Shown here one piece after another: positions 24,242-31,661 of a DNA stretch of 64,000 nucleotides. Within the stretch, counting starts at the first letter, position 1; each line of letters starts with the position of its first letter. The position numbers were made by a program, and so were the translations under genes. The notes below the pieces were generated by a model. That model made no database searches. It saw only the letters and a list, made by a program, of their open reading frames with translations, and was not told the DNA's origin. The stretch spans positions 310,001 to 374,000 of the forward strand of contig NZ_JIAW01000001.1 of the NCBI RefSeq assembly GCF_000620625.1. The letters run 5' to 3'. The stretch is from Mycobacterium sp. URHB0044. Its GTDB lineage: Bacteria > Actinomycetota > Actinomycetes > Mycobacteriales > Mycobacteriaceae.

Positions 24242-25174
24242 TCACTCGCCCAACGGGATTCGGTGATCGTTGCCATGAATCTCGGGCTGCCGCCCGGACA
24301 TGGCGTCCAGCAAGATCCGCGCCACGTCATCGGGGCGCTCCATCGAGGAGAAGTGACCGGTTTCCGGCAGAGTGATCCGTTGAACGTTCGTCAATGCACT
24401 GGCGACTTGATCTCGCTCGGTGGGCCGAGACCAGTCACGTTCGCTGTACACCAGGGTGACTGGCGCGGAGGCTTGGGGATACCGGCCGCGGGCCCGGTTG
24501 AAGCTCTTGAGGCTGCGGTAGATTCCGCGGGCCACTTTCGAGTATCCCTTGCGACGACCGCTTCTCAACAGTTCGTCCAGGAAGTCCTCGGGCAACTTGG
24601 CCTTGTCGACGTAGCCACCTTGCATCACTGTCCGCATGATGGGCCGTGGCTCGATCGTGGCGAACACGGACCCTAATCCAGGCATCCGCACACTGGAGAC
24701 GATGAACCGGGCGAGCCAGTTGCCGCGCTCGAGACCGCTGGGGTAGTCGTAGCTGTTGAACGCTACGACTCGACTCACCCGGTCCTTCAGGTCTATCGAT
24801 GCGGACAATGCGAGCGCTGCCCCGAGGGATTCACCTGCAAGCGTTGCCTTCTGAAGATCCATTCCACCGACGAATTCAACCAGCGCGGAGCGCAGATCCG
24901 ACTCCTCGTAAGACGCCCCCGGGACGATGTCGGACCATCCCATCCCTGGAAGGTCCACCGCATAGATCGTGTAGTGGTCCCACAGCAGCGGAATCACACG
25001 CTGGAAGTAGTCCAGTTGGGTGCGAACGGTGTGGGTAAGGACCAAGACCGGACCAGCGCCTGCGGTGTAGTAGCGCAGCCGGGAGCCATCGGCCCGAGTG
25101 AAGAACCGAACCTCGCCTCGGCCGTTGCTCCACGTGGTGGTGTACGTGGCGTCTGGAAACTCATCACGTGGCAT
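24242..25174 (-). CDS. Alpha/beta hydrolase
   Basis: An alpha/beta hydrolase of 310 residues from the ATG at 25174; GAGAGG lies 6 bp upstream, and an in-frame GTG at 25192 is an alternative. The nucleophile elbow is AGESLGAAL near residue 115, the acid is in YSERDWS near residue 250, and the histidine is in PETGHFSSM near residue 280. The family includes epoxide hydrolases, haloalkane dehalogenases and esterases. Its promoter carries the 8-bp palindrome GTCTAGAC, which also precedes two Ech genes at 49 and 51 kb. It ends next to the DUF302 remnant. Confidence 0.85.
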   Translation of the reverse strand: MPRDEFPDATYTTTWSNGRGEVRFFTRADGSRLRYYTAGAGPVLVLTHTVRTQLDYFQRVIPLLWDHYTIYAVDLPGMGWSDIVPGASYEESDLRSALVEFVGGMDLQKATLAGESLGAALALSASIDLKDRVSRVVAFNSYDYPSGLERGNWLARFIVSSVRMPGLGSVFATIEPRPIMRTVMQGGYVDKAKLPEDFLDELLRSGRRKGYSKVARGIYRSLKSFNRARGRYPQASAPVTLVYSERDWSRPTERDQVASALTNVQRITLPETGHFSSMERPDDVARILLDAMSGRQPEIHGNDHRIPLGE

Positions 25175-25208
25175 GGTCATCCTCTCGGGCACCGACGGCG
25201 CATCTACA

Positions 25209-25216
25209 GTCTAGAC
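25209..25216. promoter_or_regulatory. GTCTAGAC palindrome, hydrolase promoter
   Basis: GTCTAGAC lies 35 bp upstream of the hydrolase ATG at 25174. The same 8-mer occurs at 49164-49171 and 50936-50943, each in front of an Ech gene. An A/T-centred palindrome like this is rare in high-GC DNA, so a shared regulator is likely. Confidence 0.5.
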
Positions 25217-25336
25217 AAGAAAATCAAGTATGACGACAAGTTTATTCCACCGCCGGCTCGATGTGCGCATTCTCAGGCAAGCTGCTCGACCTGGGTCTGC
25301 CGGATACCGACCGGTGGCGAATTAGTAATTCGTCAG

Positions 25337-25699
25337 CTAGTTGCGCGAAACAACCGGCAGCGGAAGGTGTTTCGGGCGCGCAGGCAGTCGCCGGAGCGCT
25401 GTATGGGCTTGAATGGCATGCGGCATCAAGAAGCCTTCGATAATGCCACGAAGGTGTTCGTGCTCGTCGTGGGCAGTGTAGCCATCGAGCCATGTTCTAC
25501 ACAGCTGCACGACCTGTGGACGCAACGGGATGCGCTTGGCAGCAAGAAGATTGACGAGGCTGCGGATCGCTGCGAACGTGTCGCCAGCGCCGACGGTCAC
25601 AAACACGAAATTGCGTTCACCGACGCTCATGTGTGGCTTGGCGGCCTCGATGAGTGCCCACGCCAGGTACGTTTCTCGTTCGTTTTGCACTGCGGTCAC
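25337..25699 (-). CDS. Conserved-looking hypothetical protein, 120 aa
   Basis: A 120-residue ORF starting with GTG. The composition is that of a real soluble protein: ETYLAWALIEAAKPHMSVGERNFVFVTVGAGDTF, then a helical AAIRSLVNLLAAKRIPLRPQ block and a basic tail. There are no transmembrane segments and no motif that I can assign. It follows the 59-codon ORF at 25767-25946 by 67 bp on the same strand, so the two may form a small operon. I do not recognise its function. Confidence 0.55.
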   Translation of the reverse strand: MTAVQNERETYLAWALIEAAKPHMSVGERNFVFVTVGAGDTFAAIRSLVNLLAAKRIPLRPQVVQLCRTWLDGYTAHDEHEHLRGIIEGFLMPHAIQAHTALRRLPARPKHLPLPVVSRN

Positions 25700-25766
25700 C
25701 GAGGCTCTGTCGTCTCACGGTGGCGGTCGGTCAGGACTGGGGCAGTCGCGTGGGGGCAGAATTGCA

Positions 25767-25946
25767 TCAGCTTCGCCCTCGCCGCCTGACCTCTGCGACG
25801 AACCGATTCCCGAGGTGGTCCACAACGTCCCAGGAGTACGGGCCGCGCTTTTGCGTCACGCCCAAACTGTGGACCGCACGGCGCGCGTCGGCCTCCGAGC
25901 GGATGTCGGCCAGTCGTCGGCCGTCATTGGTGATGACAATCCACAT
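25767..25946 (-). CDS. Small hypothetical protein, 59 aa
   Basis: A 59-codon ORF with ATG at 25944-25946 and GAGGTG 7 bp upstream. The peptide starts MWIVITNDGRRLADI, continues with a charged helix (SEADARRAVHSLG) and ends with WDVVDHLGNRF and an Arg-rich tail. Alternating hydrophobic residues and a WIV...WDVV pattern suggest a small beta-alpha-beta fold. The function is unknown. It precedes the 120-residue hypothetical gene on the same strand. Confidence 0.55.
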   Translation of the reverse strand: MWIVITNDGRRLADIRSEADARRAVHSLGVTQKRGPYSWDVVDHLGNRFVAEVRRRGRS

Positions 25947-26170
25947 CGGTGCACCTCAATCAGTCCCTGCTAAGGACTTCGTCGTTTCGCGCGTACTGCG
26001 GCGACACAAGCCCACGGTAGGGGCCAACGTCTACTGTGAAATAGAACACATGCGCCCGGCGGTGGTATCCAAGCGCCAAGCGGTAGCTACAGGCGCCGAC
26101 TCGCGCGCAAGTGCCGGGTGTTAGCCGCCCGTCGGGCTGCGGTCAGGCTTGCCAACGCGGGCCCTTGTGA

Positions 26171-26923
26171 TCACACCTTCTCCCAGAAGTGGTTCAGCGC
26201 GGCCGCGCCGCGCGCCGGGTCCTGCGTCATCCACCAGTGCCCGAGACCATGGAGGACCTCGATGCGGGCTCCACTGCGGGCGGCTGCCCTCTGCGCATCG
26301 CCGACGGGACCGGCCATGTGGTCCTCGGTGGGTATCAACGCCAGCCCGGGAACCGCGGCGGCCTTCTCCAGATCCGCGCCAAGCTTCACCATCGCCGGCT
26401 GGACGGCCGACCGGTAGAGCCGCAGGATCGAATCGGCCATCACCTCGTCGAACCCGACTGCGACGTGCTGCGCTACCCGTGGGTCCATCCCTACCGCGCT
26501 CAGCTGCGCTGCGAACGCCTCGGGTCCGACCGCCAGCCAACCTGCAAGTAGTTCCTCGCCGTCGCCCTCCTGTTGCCACGTCTGCGCCCGCGCGTGCCAG
26601 GCATAGTCCTGGTCGAGCAGCCCGGGAACATCGGAAACCCAGGTGCGCAATAAATCCGGGCGCGTCATGGCGACGTTCAGGGCTTGCACGCCGCCCCAGT
26701 CATGTCCCACGAGGTCGACGGGCCCGTCGGCAGCCACGATTGGCTGCAGCTCGCCGATCAGCCAGTCCAGATATTCGCGGACGGTCGCACCGAAGCCGAC
26801 TGGAACCGGGGCACCAAAGCCGGGGGGAGTCAACCGCATGATCGGGCCGCGCGACAGATGAGGGACGAGCAGGTCCCACACCGAAGACGTCTCGGGGACT
26901 CCATGTACCAGCACGATGGTCAT
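26171..26923 (-). CDS. Alpha/beta hydrolase (epoxide-hydrolase-like)
   Basis: A 250-residue alpha/beta hydrolase. VLVHGVPETSSVW is the oxyanion segment near residue 5, GHDWGG near residue 73 is the nucleophile elbow with Asp, as in epoxide hydrolases and dehalogenases, and GLGHWWM near residue 230 carries the histidine. The N terminus is short: the fold starts at once at strand 3. An inverted repeat TGAGTAT-N8-ATACTCA begins 5 bp upstream of the ATG and probably covers the promoter. No gene overlaps it; the AraC gene lies 94 bp upstream on the same strand. Confidence 0.85.
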   Translation of the reverse strand: MTIVLVHGVPETSSVWDLLVPHLSRGPIMRLTPPGFGAPVPVGFGATVREYLDWLIGELQPIVAADGPVDLVGHDWGGVQALNVAMTRPDLLRTWVSDVPGLLDQDYAWHARAQTWQQEGDGEELLAGWLAVGPEAFAAQLSAVGMDPRVAQHVAVGFDEVMADSILRLYRSAVQPAMVKLGADLEKAAAVPGLALIPTEDHMAGPVGDAQRAAARSGARIEVLHGLGHWWMTQDPARGAAALNHFWEKV

Positions 26924-26927
26924 CAGG

Positions 26928-26949
26928 TGAGTATAGTCAACGATACTCA
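26928..26949. promoter_or_regulatory. Inverted repeat upstream of the hydrolase gene
   Basis: TGAGTAT and ATACTCA form a perfect 7-bp dyad with an 8-bp spacer, and GAGGTATTC follows as a partial third arm. It lies 5-26 bp before the ATG at 26923 and probably holds the operator and the -10 element. Confidence 0.55.
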
Positions 26950-27017
26950 GAGGTATTCGGTGTGGGATACCGATGAGACGCAGCCGGGGACCGTCATCGG
27001 CTGCCGCGCAACACCAT

Positions 27018-27998
27018 TCAAGCCCTGACCATCTTCAGGTTGGGGCGAGTCCCGTGGGCTTCGCGGTAGTCGCCCGGCGACGACGACAAGTGTCGCCGGA
27101 ATTCTCGACCGAGGTGGCTGGCATCGCAGAATCCCCAGCGGTGCGCGATCGCGGCGATCGAGAGGTTCGTGTTGACGAGATCGGCTCTGGCGGCGGCCAG
27201 GCGGTGCTTTCGGACGATGGATCCGACGGTGTCGCCGGTTGCTTCGAATGCGCGGTGAACGGTTCTGGGCGCAACGTTGTGTGCCGCAGCCAGATCCTGG
27301 ACCTTGACGGCGCCGGCTGAGAGGTGGTCCACGATCCAGGTCTCCAGCTGTCGCCGCAGCAGCGGCTGGAGGTCGCCGTCGCCCAGATCCGAGTACTCAC
27401 TTGCGCGGATCATCCCGGCGATCAGGGTGAGTAGGGCGGTGCGAGCCGCCTCGATCTCCGTCGATGACATGCGGCCGTATTGATGGTCGATGCCGATGAG
27501 GAAATCCTGGAAGATCCCGGCGAGTGGGCTCTGCGCCGTCTCCATGAGGAGGCAACTGGGTACATGGCTCCCCGTGTCGAAGGAGGAAAGCGCTGCCATG
27601 GGCACTTTGATCGTTTGTTTCGTCAGGTGATGCGGGATCACGAATCGCCACGGGACGCGGGTACTGGTGATGAGAACCGCTCCGGGTCGAAGCACGACGG
27701 TCCGGTCGACGCATTCGATGATTTGTTCGCCTGCGGAGGCTGTGAAGAGCAGCAATGCATCATCGTCGCGACGCACGAAATTGTTGCCCCGAACTCCCTC
27801 GATCTGGGGACACTCCCAATCGGTGATGAGCAGGTCGCCGAGGTCGCGGATCCTGAAGGAGCCAAAGTTCGACACCCATTCCTTGCGCCGCACGTCCATA
27901 CCGGCAATGCGGTCAAGAACGGCGGCCCGCCAATGAAAGTCCTGCTCTTCGGGCGGCGCTCCCTCACGAGTGGGCAAGGTCGTTTGCGCTGGTGTCAC
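27018..27998 (-). CDS. AraC family transcriptional regulator (copy 1)
   Basis: A 326-residue AraC/XylS regulator. The N-terminal cupin-like sensor is about residues 1-200; the C-terminal double HTH (about 225-315) includes KVQDLAAAHNVAPRTVHRAFEATGD and LSIAAIAHRWGFCDASHLGREFRR. The GTG at 27998 is chosen because GGAGGCGG precedes it and the copy at 51067 starts with the same GTGACACCAGC. The HTH half is nearly identical at DNA level to that copy, while the sensor half differs. Its promoter is shared with a divergent, different AraC gene. Confidence 0.88.
   Translation of the reverse strand: MTPAQTTLPTREGAPPEEQDFHWRAAVLDRIAGMDVRRKEWVSNFGSFRIRDLGDLLITDWECPQIEGVRGNNFVRRDDDALLLFTASAGEQIIECVDRTVVLRPGAVLITSTRVPWRFVIPHHLTKQTIKVPMAALSSFDTGSHVPSCLLMETAQSPLAGIFQDFLIGIDHQYGRMSSTEIEAARTALLTLIAGMIRASEYSDLGDGDLQPLLRRQLETWIVDHLSAGAVKVQDLAAAHNVAPRTVHRAFEATGDTVGSIVRKHRLAAARADLVNTNLSIAAIAHRWGFCDASHLGREFRRHLSSSPGDYREAHGTRPNLKMVRA
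27085..27366. repeat. 282-bp near-identical duplicate (AraC HTH region, copy 1)
   Basis: This stretch matches 51134-51415 with two base differences, both silent. On both sides the similarity drops abruptly to many differences per 30 bases. It covers the HTH-encoding part of the gene at 27018-27998. Confidence 0.9.
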
Positions 27999-28119
27999 GG
28001 ACTGCCGCCTCCCGAGTGCTGCTCCTGATCTGGCTGGGCGTCGTCGCATCGGCCGGCTTTGCGAGTCGGCCTCGACGGGGTCTCAGATGCTGTAGTTTGC
28101 CCGGATACATCAGTCATTA

Positions 28120-28138
28120 CTTGTCCTCAGACGACAAG
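28120..28138. promoter_or_regulatory. CTTGTC-N7-GACAAG dyad between divergent AraC genes
   Basis: A perfect 6-bp dyad with a 7-bp spacer, followed by GATTTGTC as a third arm. The same dyad and spacing occur at 52142-52160 upstream of the second AraC copy. A further conserved block, GCTGTAGTTT, lies about 25-30 bp away at both loci. Confidence 0.65.
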
Positions 28139-28146
28139 GATTTGTC

Positions 28147-29175
28147 TTGCGAGACACCGAGGTGCCCATCCGGGCGACTACGCTCCGAGGGTTTGCCGCT
28201 CTCGTAAGCGCCTTGGGTGGCCCTGGCCCAGAACTTCTTGCCGCAACCGGCTTGGACGAGGACGAGATCGCCCGGCGTGACACGTTTGTCACTGTTCGGC
28301 TCCTCGAGCGCCTCCTCGAGGACGCTGCTTCTGAACTCGGGGTCCCCGACTTCGGTTTGCGTATGGCGGCACAGCAGGAGCTGCACTTCTTGGGTCCTGT
28401 TGCGATTGCAATGGAAAACTCTCAAACGATCGGCGAGGCCGTCGACTGTGCGAAACGCTATTTGTTCGTTCACAGCCCGGCCATGTCCCTCGAGCCGATC
28501 GACGATCCGTCAGGAGATGCGGAGGTGATCGGGCTTCGCTTCCAGCTGTCGACGCCGAACGCCTCGCCTCAAACCACCGACTACGGCATCGGGATCGTGC
28601 ATCGCGTCATGGTTCTGATAAACGGTGGCGGGCCGTACGGGCTGCGATCGGTGCAACTTCCTCATCCTCGGCTGGCATCCGAGGCCGTCTACAGGGACTT
28701 CTTCGGGGCGCAGGTGAGGTTCGGTGCCGCGAGCGCCGTTCTCCGAATACCGCGTCGGTTGCTCGCGGAGCCCGTCACCGGAGGCAGCGAGTTGCTTCGG
28801 GACATTGCGATCGACTACCTGGAGACACACTTCGGTCACAAGCAATTACCGGTCTCCGAAGTAGTGGCAGAGATCGTCGCCGACAACCTTGCCTACGAGA
28901 GCCCCGATCTGGCCAAGGTTGCGCGTCTGTTGAATCTCCATCCGCGTAGCCTGCAGCGACTCCTGTCCAGAGAGGGCAGAACGTTCCACGAGATCATCGA
29001 TGAGGTTCGGCAGACGCAGACCTTGAATCTGATAACCAAGACCGACCTGTCGTTCTCGCAGATCGCGTCGCGGGTGGGGCTGCGTGAACAATCGAGCCTC
29101 GGACGTGCGGTGCACAGATGGTTCGATACGTCGCCTTCGCAGCTTCGTAGCGCTGCTGCCAATCCCAGCGATTGA
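28147..29175 (+). CDS. AraC family transcriptional regulator, OruR/ArgR-like type
   Basis: A regulator of 342 residues with an arabinose-binding-like N-terminal domain (starting TTLRGFAALVSALGG) and a C-terminal AraC HTH (LAKVARLLNLHPRSLQRLLSREGRTF and LSFSQIASRVGLREQSSLGRAVHRWF). It is a different AraC subfamily from its divergent neighbour. The open frame starts with TTG at 28147, directly after the operator; a GTG at 28162 is a possible alternative. It may control the downstream tautomerase-mce unit, the neighbouring AraC gene, or both. Confidence 0.83.
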   Translation: MRDTEVPIRATTLRGFAALVSALGGPGPELLAATGLDEDEIARRDTFVTVRLLERLLEDAASELGVPDFGLRMAAQQELHFLGPVAIAMENSQTIGEAVDCAKRYLFVHSPAMSLEPIDDPSGDAEVIGLRFQLSTPNASPQTTDYGIGIVHRVMVLINGGGPYGLRSVQLPHPRLASEAVYRDFFGAQVRFGAASAVLRIPRRLLAEPVTGGSELLRDIAIDYLETHFGHKQLPVSEVVAEIVADNLAYESPDLAKVARLLNLHPRSLQRLLSREGRTFHEIIDEVRQTQTLNLITKTDLSFSQIASRVGLREQSSLGRAVHRWFDTSPSQLRSAAANPSD

Positions 29176-29472
29176 TGGTTTGGCGAACACAACTTCGACG
29201 ATGCCCTGGTTAATGGCGCGGGATTTGCCCGACCCCGATTCGGGGCGGTCACTCTCAGTCGTCGTTGAGATGACTTGCTACGCACAGGGTTTGGCATAGC
29301 GGTATCGGTTCATCGTCGCTGGGTGTCTGACTACATGGGGCGCGCAGGCGAATTGCCGCTCGCCGCGCATACCGCGGCACTCCTGTACCGGGACGTGGCG
29401 CGACGGTTCTATGAGACGACGCGCACACCTTCCTACCGTTGTCGCCGAGACCACAACAGGAGGGCTTGGTTC
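29176..29472. other. Upstream region of the tautomerase-mce unit
   Basis: About 300 bp between the AraC stop and the 22-codon leader ORF. A long open frame crosses it in phase with the leader, but it has no ribosome site and its codon use is unlike the neighbours, so I see no gene. It probably holds the mce promoter. I saw no clear dyad. Confidence 0.5.
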
Positions 29473-29541
29473 ATGTCCAGCGAAGTCTTCGCCCCGAAAA
29501 TCGTGGCTACGTTCGCGTCAATTATGGGGGATGGCCAATGA
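29473..29541 (+). CDS. 22-codon leader ORF of the mce unit
   Basis: The ATG follows AGGAGGG with 8-9 bp spacing, the strongest ribosome site in this part of the window. The peptide begins MSSEVFAPKIVATF and its stop overlaps the tautomerase start as ATGA, so translation is coupled. The peptide has no recognised motif. It may be a leader peptide that sets expression of the mce unit, or a small protein. Confidence 0.5.
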   Translation: MSSEVFAPKIVATFASIMGDGQ

Positions 29542-29975
29542 CTTACTGGGAGATCTTCGCCCCCGAGCACGCGTACAGCGACGGGGACAAGGCGAAGTTG
29601 TCCGAGGCGATCACCTCGATCTACGTGGACTATGCGGGCCTGCCCAAGTTCTATGTCGTCGTCATCTTCCACGAGAACAGCACCAACTCGGTATTCGTCG
29701 GTGGACCGCCGACGAACAACCTCGTGCGAATCAGGATCGACCACATCGCCCGGCAGATGCACACCCCGGAGGTACGCGCAGCGTGCATGGCGGCGATCGA
29801 AGAGACGCTGGCACCCTTCGTCAAGGAGCGGGGCTTCGACTGGGCCGTCCACATCAACGAGACCCCGACGGACCTCTGGCACGTCCAGGGACTCGTACCG
29901 CCCCCGCCCAATTCCGAGATGGAACGGCAGTGGGCCAACGAAGACAGGCCCATCCCGTATGGGGTGGCACTGTGA
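29538..29975 (+). CDS. Tautomerase-like protein (4-oxalocrotonate tautomerase superfamily)
   Basis: A 145-residue protein that resembles the Tautomerase_3 group: YWEIFAPEHAYSDGDKAKLSEAITSIY, then GLPKFYVVVIFHE, FVGGPPTN and RIRIDHIARQM. Active members use the N-terminal proline that follows Met; here residue 2 is Thr, so the usual catalytic base is absent unless the true N terminus differs. The gene is coupled to the 22-codon ORF upstream and lies 36 bp before yrbEA, so it is very likely the first main gene of the mce transcript. Confidence 0.72.
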   Translation: MTYWEIFAPEHAYSDGDKAKLSEAITSIYVDYAGLPKFYVVVIFHENSTNSVFVGGPPTNNLVRIRIDHIARQMHTPEVRAACMAAIEETLAPFVKERGFDWAVHINETPTDLWHVQGLVPPPPNSEMERQWANEDRPIPYGVAL

Positions 29976-30011
29976 TCGGGCTCGGTTCGCAGTTTCGACA
30001 GGAGCAGGCTT

Positions 30012-30806
30012 GTGGCCGTTGAAGATCGAAGCGTGTTCGGCGGGGCGGCGGGCGTGGTCGCCAAGCCATTTGCCGCCGTGGGAGGCTTCTACGCGACGGC
30101 GCTCGACACACTGGTCTTGATCCCGCGGCGGCCGTTCGCATGGCGAGAGTTCCTGTTGCAGACGTGGTTTGTGGCGCGAGTGTCGATTCTGCCGACGTTG
30201 ATGCTGGCAATCCCCTTTTCGGTACTGATGGTGTTCACCTTCAACGCCATGTTCATGGAGTTCGGGGCCGCCGACTACACCGGTGCCGGAGCCGCTCTTG
30301 GAACCGTGACGCAGGTCGGCCCGATGGTGACGGTCTTGGTGGTGGCCGGTGCCGGCGCTACCGCAATGTGTGCGGACTTGGGCTCCCGCACGATTCGTGA
30401 GGAACTCGACGCTCTACGCGTGCTGGGCATCAATCCGATTCAAGCGTTGGTGGTGCCGCGGGTCCTCGCAGCCACCGTGGTGGCCTTGTCGTTGACGTCG
30501 GTGGTGATCCTGGTGGGGCTGACCGGTGCCCTCCTGTTCTCCGTGCTCGCCCAGCACGTCACTGCCGGAGCATTCGTGGCGAGCCTGACCGTGCTCGTCG
30601 GGCCGACCGACGTGGTGGTTTCCGTCGTCAAATCGGCGTTGTTCGGCCTGTCGGCAGGGCTGATCGCTTGCTACAAAGGCATTTCGGTGGGAGGCGGGCC
30701 GGCCGGCGTGGGCAATGCCGTCAACGAGACGGTCGTGTACTCGTTCATGGCACTGTTCGTCATCAACGTCATCGCGACCGCGGTGGGCCTCAAGGTGACG
30801 TTGTGA
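30012..30806 (+). CDS. yrbEA: YrbEA, MlaE-type permease of the Mce system
   Basis: A 264-residue integral membrane permease of the MlaE/YrbE family with about five to six membrane segments. With YrbEB it forms the inner-membrane channel of an Mce lipid importer. Diagnostic segments are the GADYTGAGAALGTVTQVGPMVTVLVVAGAGAT stretch, the conserved cytosolic ADLGSRTIREELDALRVLGINPIQALVVPRVLA loop that contacts the ATPase, and the C-terminal GGPAGVGNAVNE. The start is GTG with AGGAGC upstream. Its stop overlaps yrbEB by GTGA. Confidence 0.95.
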   Translation: MAVEDRSVFGGAAGVVAKPFAAVGGFYATALDTLVLIPRRPFAWREFLLQTWFVARVSILPTLMLAIPFSVLMVFTFNAMFMEFGAADYTGAGAALGTVTQVGPMVTVLVVAGAGATAMCADLGSRTIREELDALRVLGINPIQALVVPRVLAATVVALSLTSVVILVGLTGALLFSVLAQHVTAGAFVASLTVLVGPTDVVVSVVKSALFGLSAGLIACYKGISVGGGPAGVGNAVNETVVYSFMALFVINVIATAVGLKVTL

Positions 30807-31657
30807 GCATCGCCGTCCCCAGTAGGCGCGCGCCGCGTGTGCGTCGGGTGCTGCGGCGCTGGGTGAGTGGGTGGAACCGCGTCGGTACCCAGGCCCAGTT
30901 CTACTTCACCACAATGGGATCGCTTGCCGACGCAACCCTCCGATATCGGGTCGAGACTCTGCGCCTGGTAGCTCAAATGAGTCTGGGTACCGGTGCTTTG
31001 GTGGTAATGGGCGGAACGATCGGCATCGTCGCATTCCTGAACATCGCCACCGGCGCGCTGCCGGGAATACTGGGGTACAACCAGTTCGCTGATGTCGGAG
31101 TCGAGGCGCTGACCGGCTTCGGCTCTGCGCTGTTCAATGTGCGGCTCGTCGCGCCGTTGACTGCTGCGTTCGGCATGTCCGCCACCATCGGCGCGGGAGC
31201 GACCGCACAGCTGGGCGCCATGCGGATCAACGAGGAAATCGATGCGTTGGAGGTCATGGGGATTCGTTCGATCGCATACTTGTCGGCGACGCGGGTCCTG
31301 GCGGGAGTACTTGTCGTGATCCCGTTGTATTGCGTTGCGGTGCTGATGGCGTTTCTGTCCGCCCGGGTGGCAACGACGGCGATCTACGGCCAGTCGACTG
31401 GCGTGTACGACCACTACTTCAACACGTTCCTGATCCCCACCGACATCCTCTGGTCGTTCGTCATGGCGATCAGCATGACGATCGTAATCATGCTGGTACA
31501 CACCTATTACGGATTCACGGCGTCGGGCGGCCCTGCCGGCGTAGGGGAGGCGGTTGGGCGTGCGGTACGTACCTCGCTGATCAGTTCGTGCTTCGTCGTC
31601 GTGTTCGTATCGCTGGCCCTCTACGGGCAATCCAGCAACTTCCACGTGACCGGGTAG
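30803..31657 (+). CDS. yrbEB: YrbEB, MlaE-type permease of the Mce system
   Basis: A 284-residue second permease half. A GTG start overlaps the yrbEA stop. It has the same EEIDALEVMGIRSIAYLSATRVLA coupling loop, GAGATAQLGAMR before it and SGGPAGVGEAVGRAVR near the end. It pairs with YrbEA. It is followed 4 bp later by mceA. The frame is open upstream, but that sequence belongs to yrbEA in another phase. Confidence 0.95.
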   Translation: MSIAVPSRRAPRVRRVLRRWVSGWNRVGTQAQFYFTTMGSLADATLRYRVETLRLVAQMSLGTGALVVMGGTIGIVAFLNIATGALPGILGYNQFADVGVEALTGFGSALFNVRLVAPLTAAFGMSATIGAGATAQLGAMRINEEIDALEVMGIRSIAYLSATRVLAGVLVVIPLYCVAVLMAFLSARVATTAIYGQSTGVYDHYFNTFLIPTDILWSFVMAISMTIVIMLVHTYYGFTASGGPAGVGEAVGRAVRTSLISSCFVVVFVSLALYGQSSNFHVTG

Positions 31658-31661
31658 CGGT

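Noticed and set aside
29275..29472. In-frame extension of the 22-codon leader ORF to an 88-residue protein
   Set aside because: The upstream part has no ribosome site and atypical composition, while AGGAGGG precedes the ATG at 29473.
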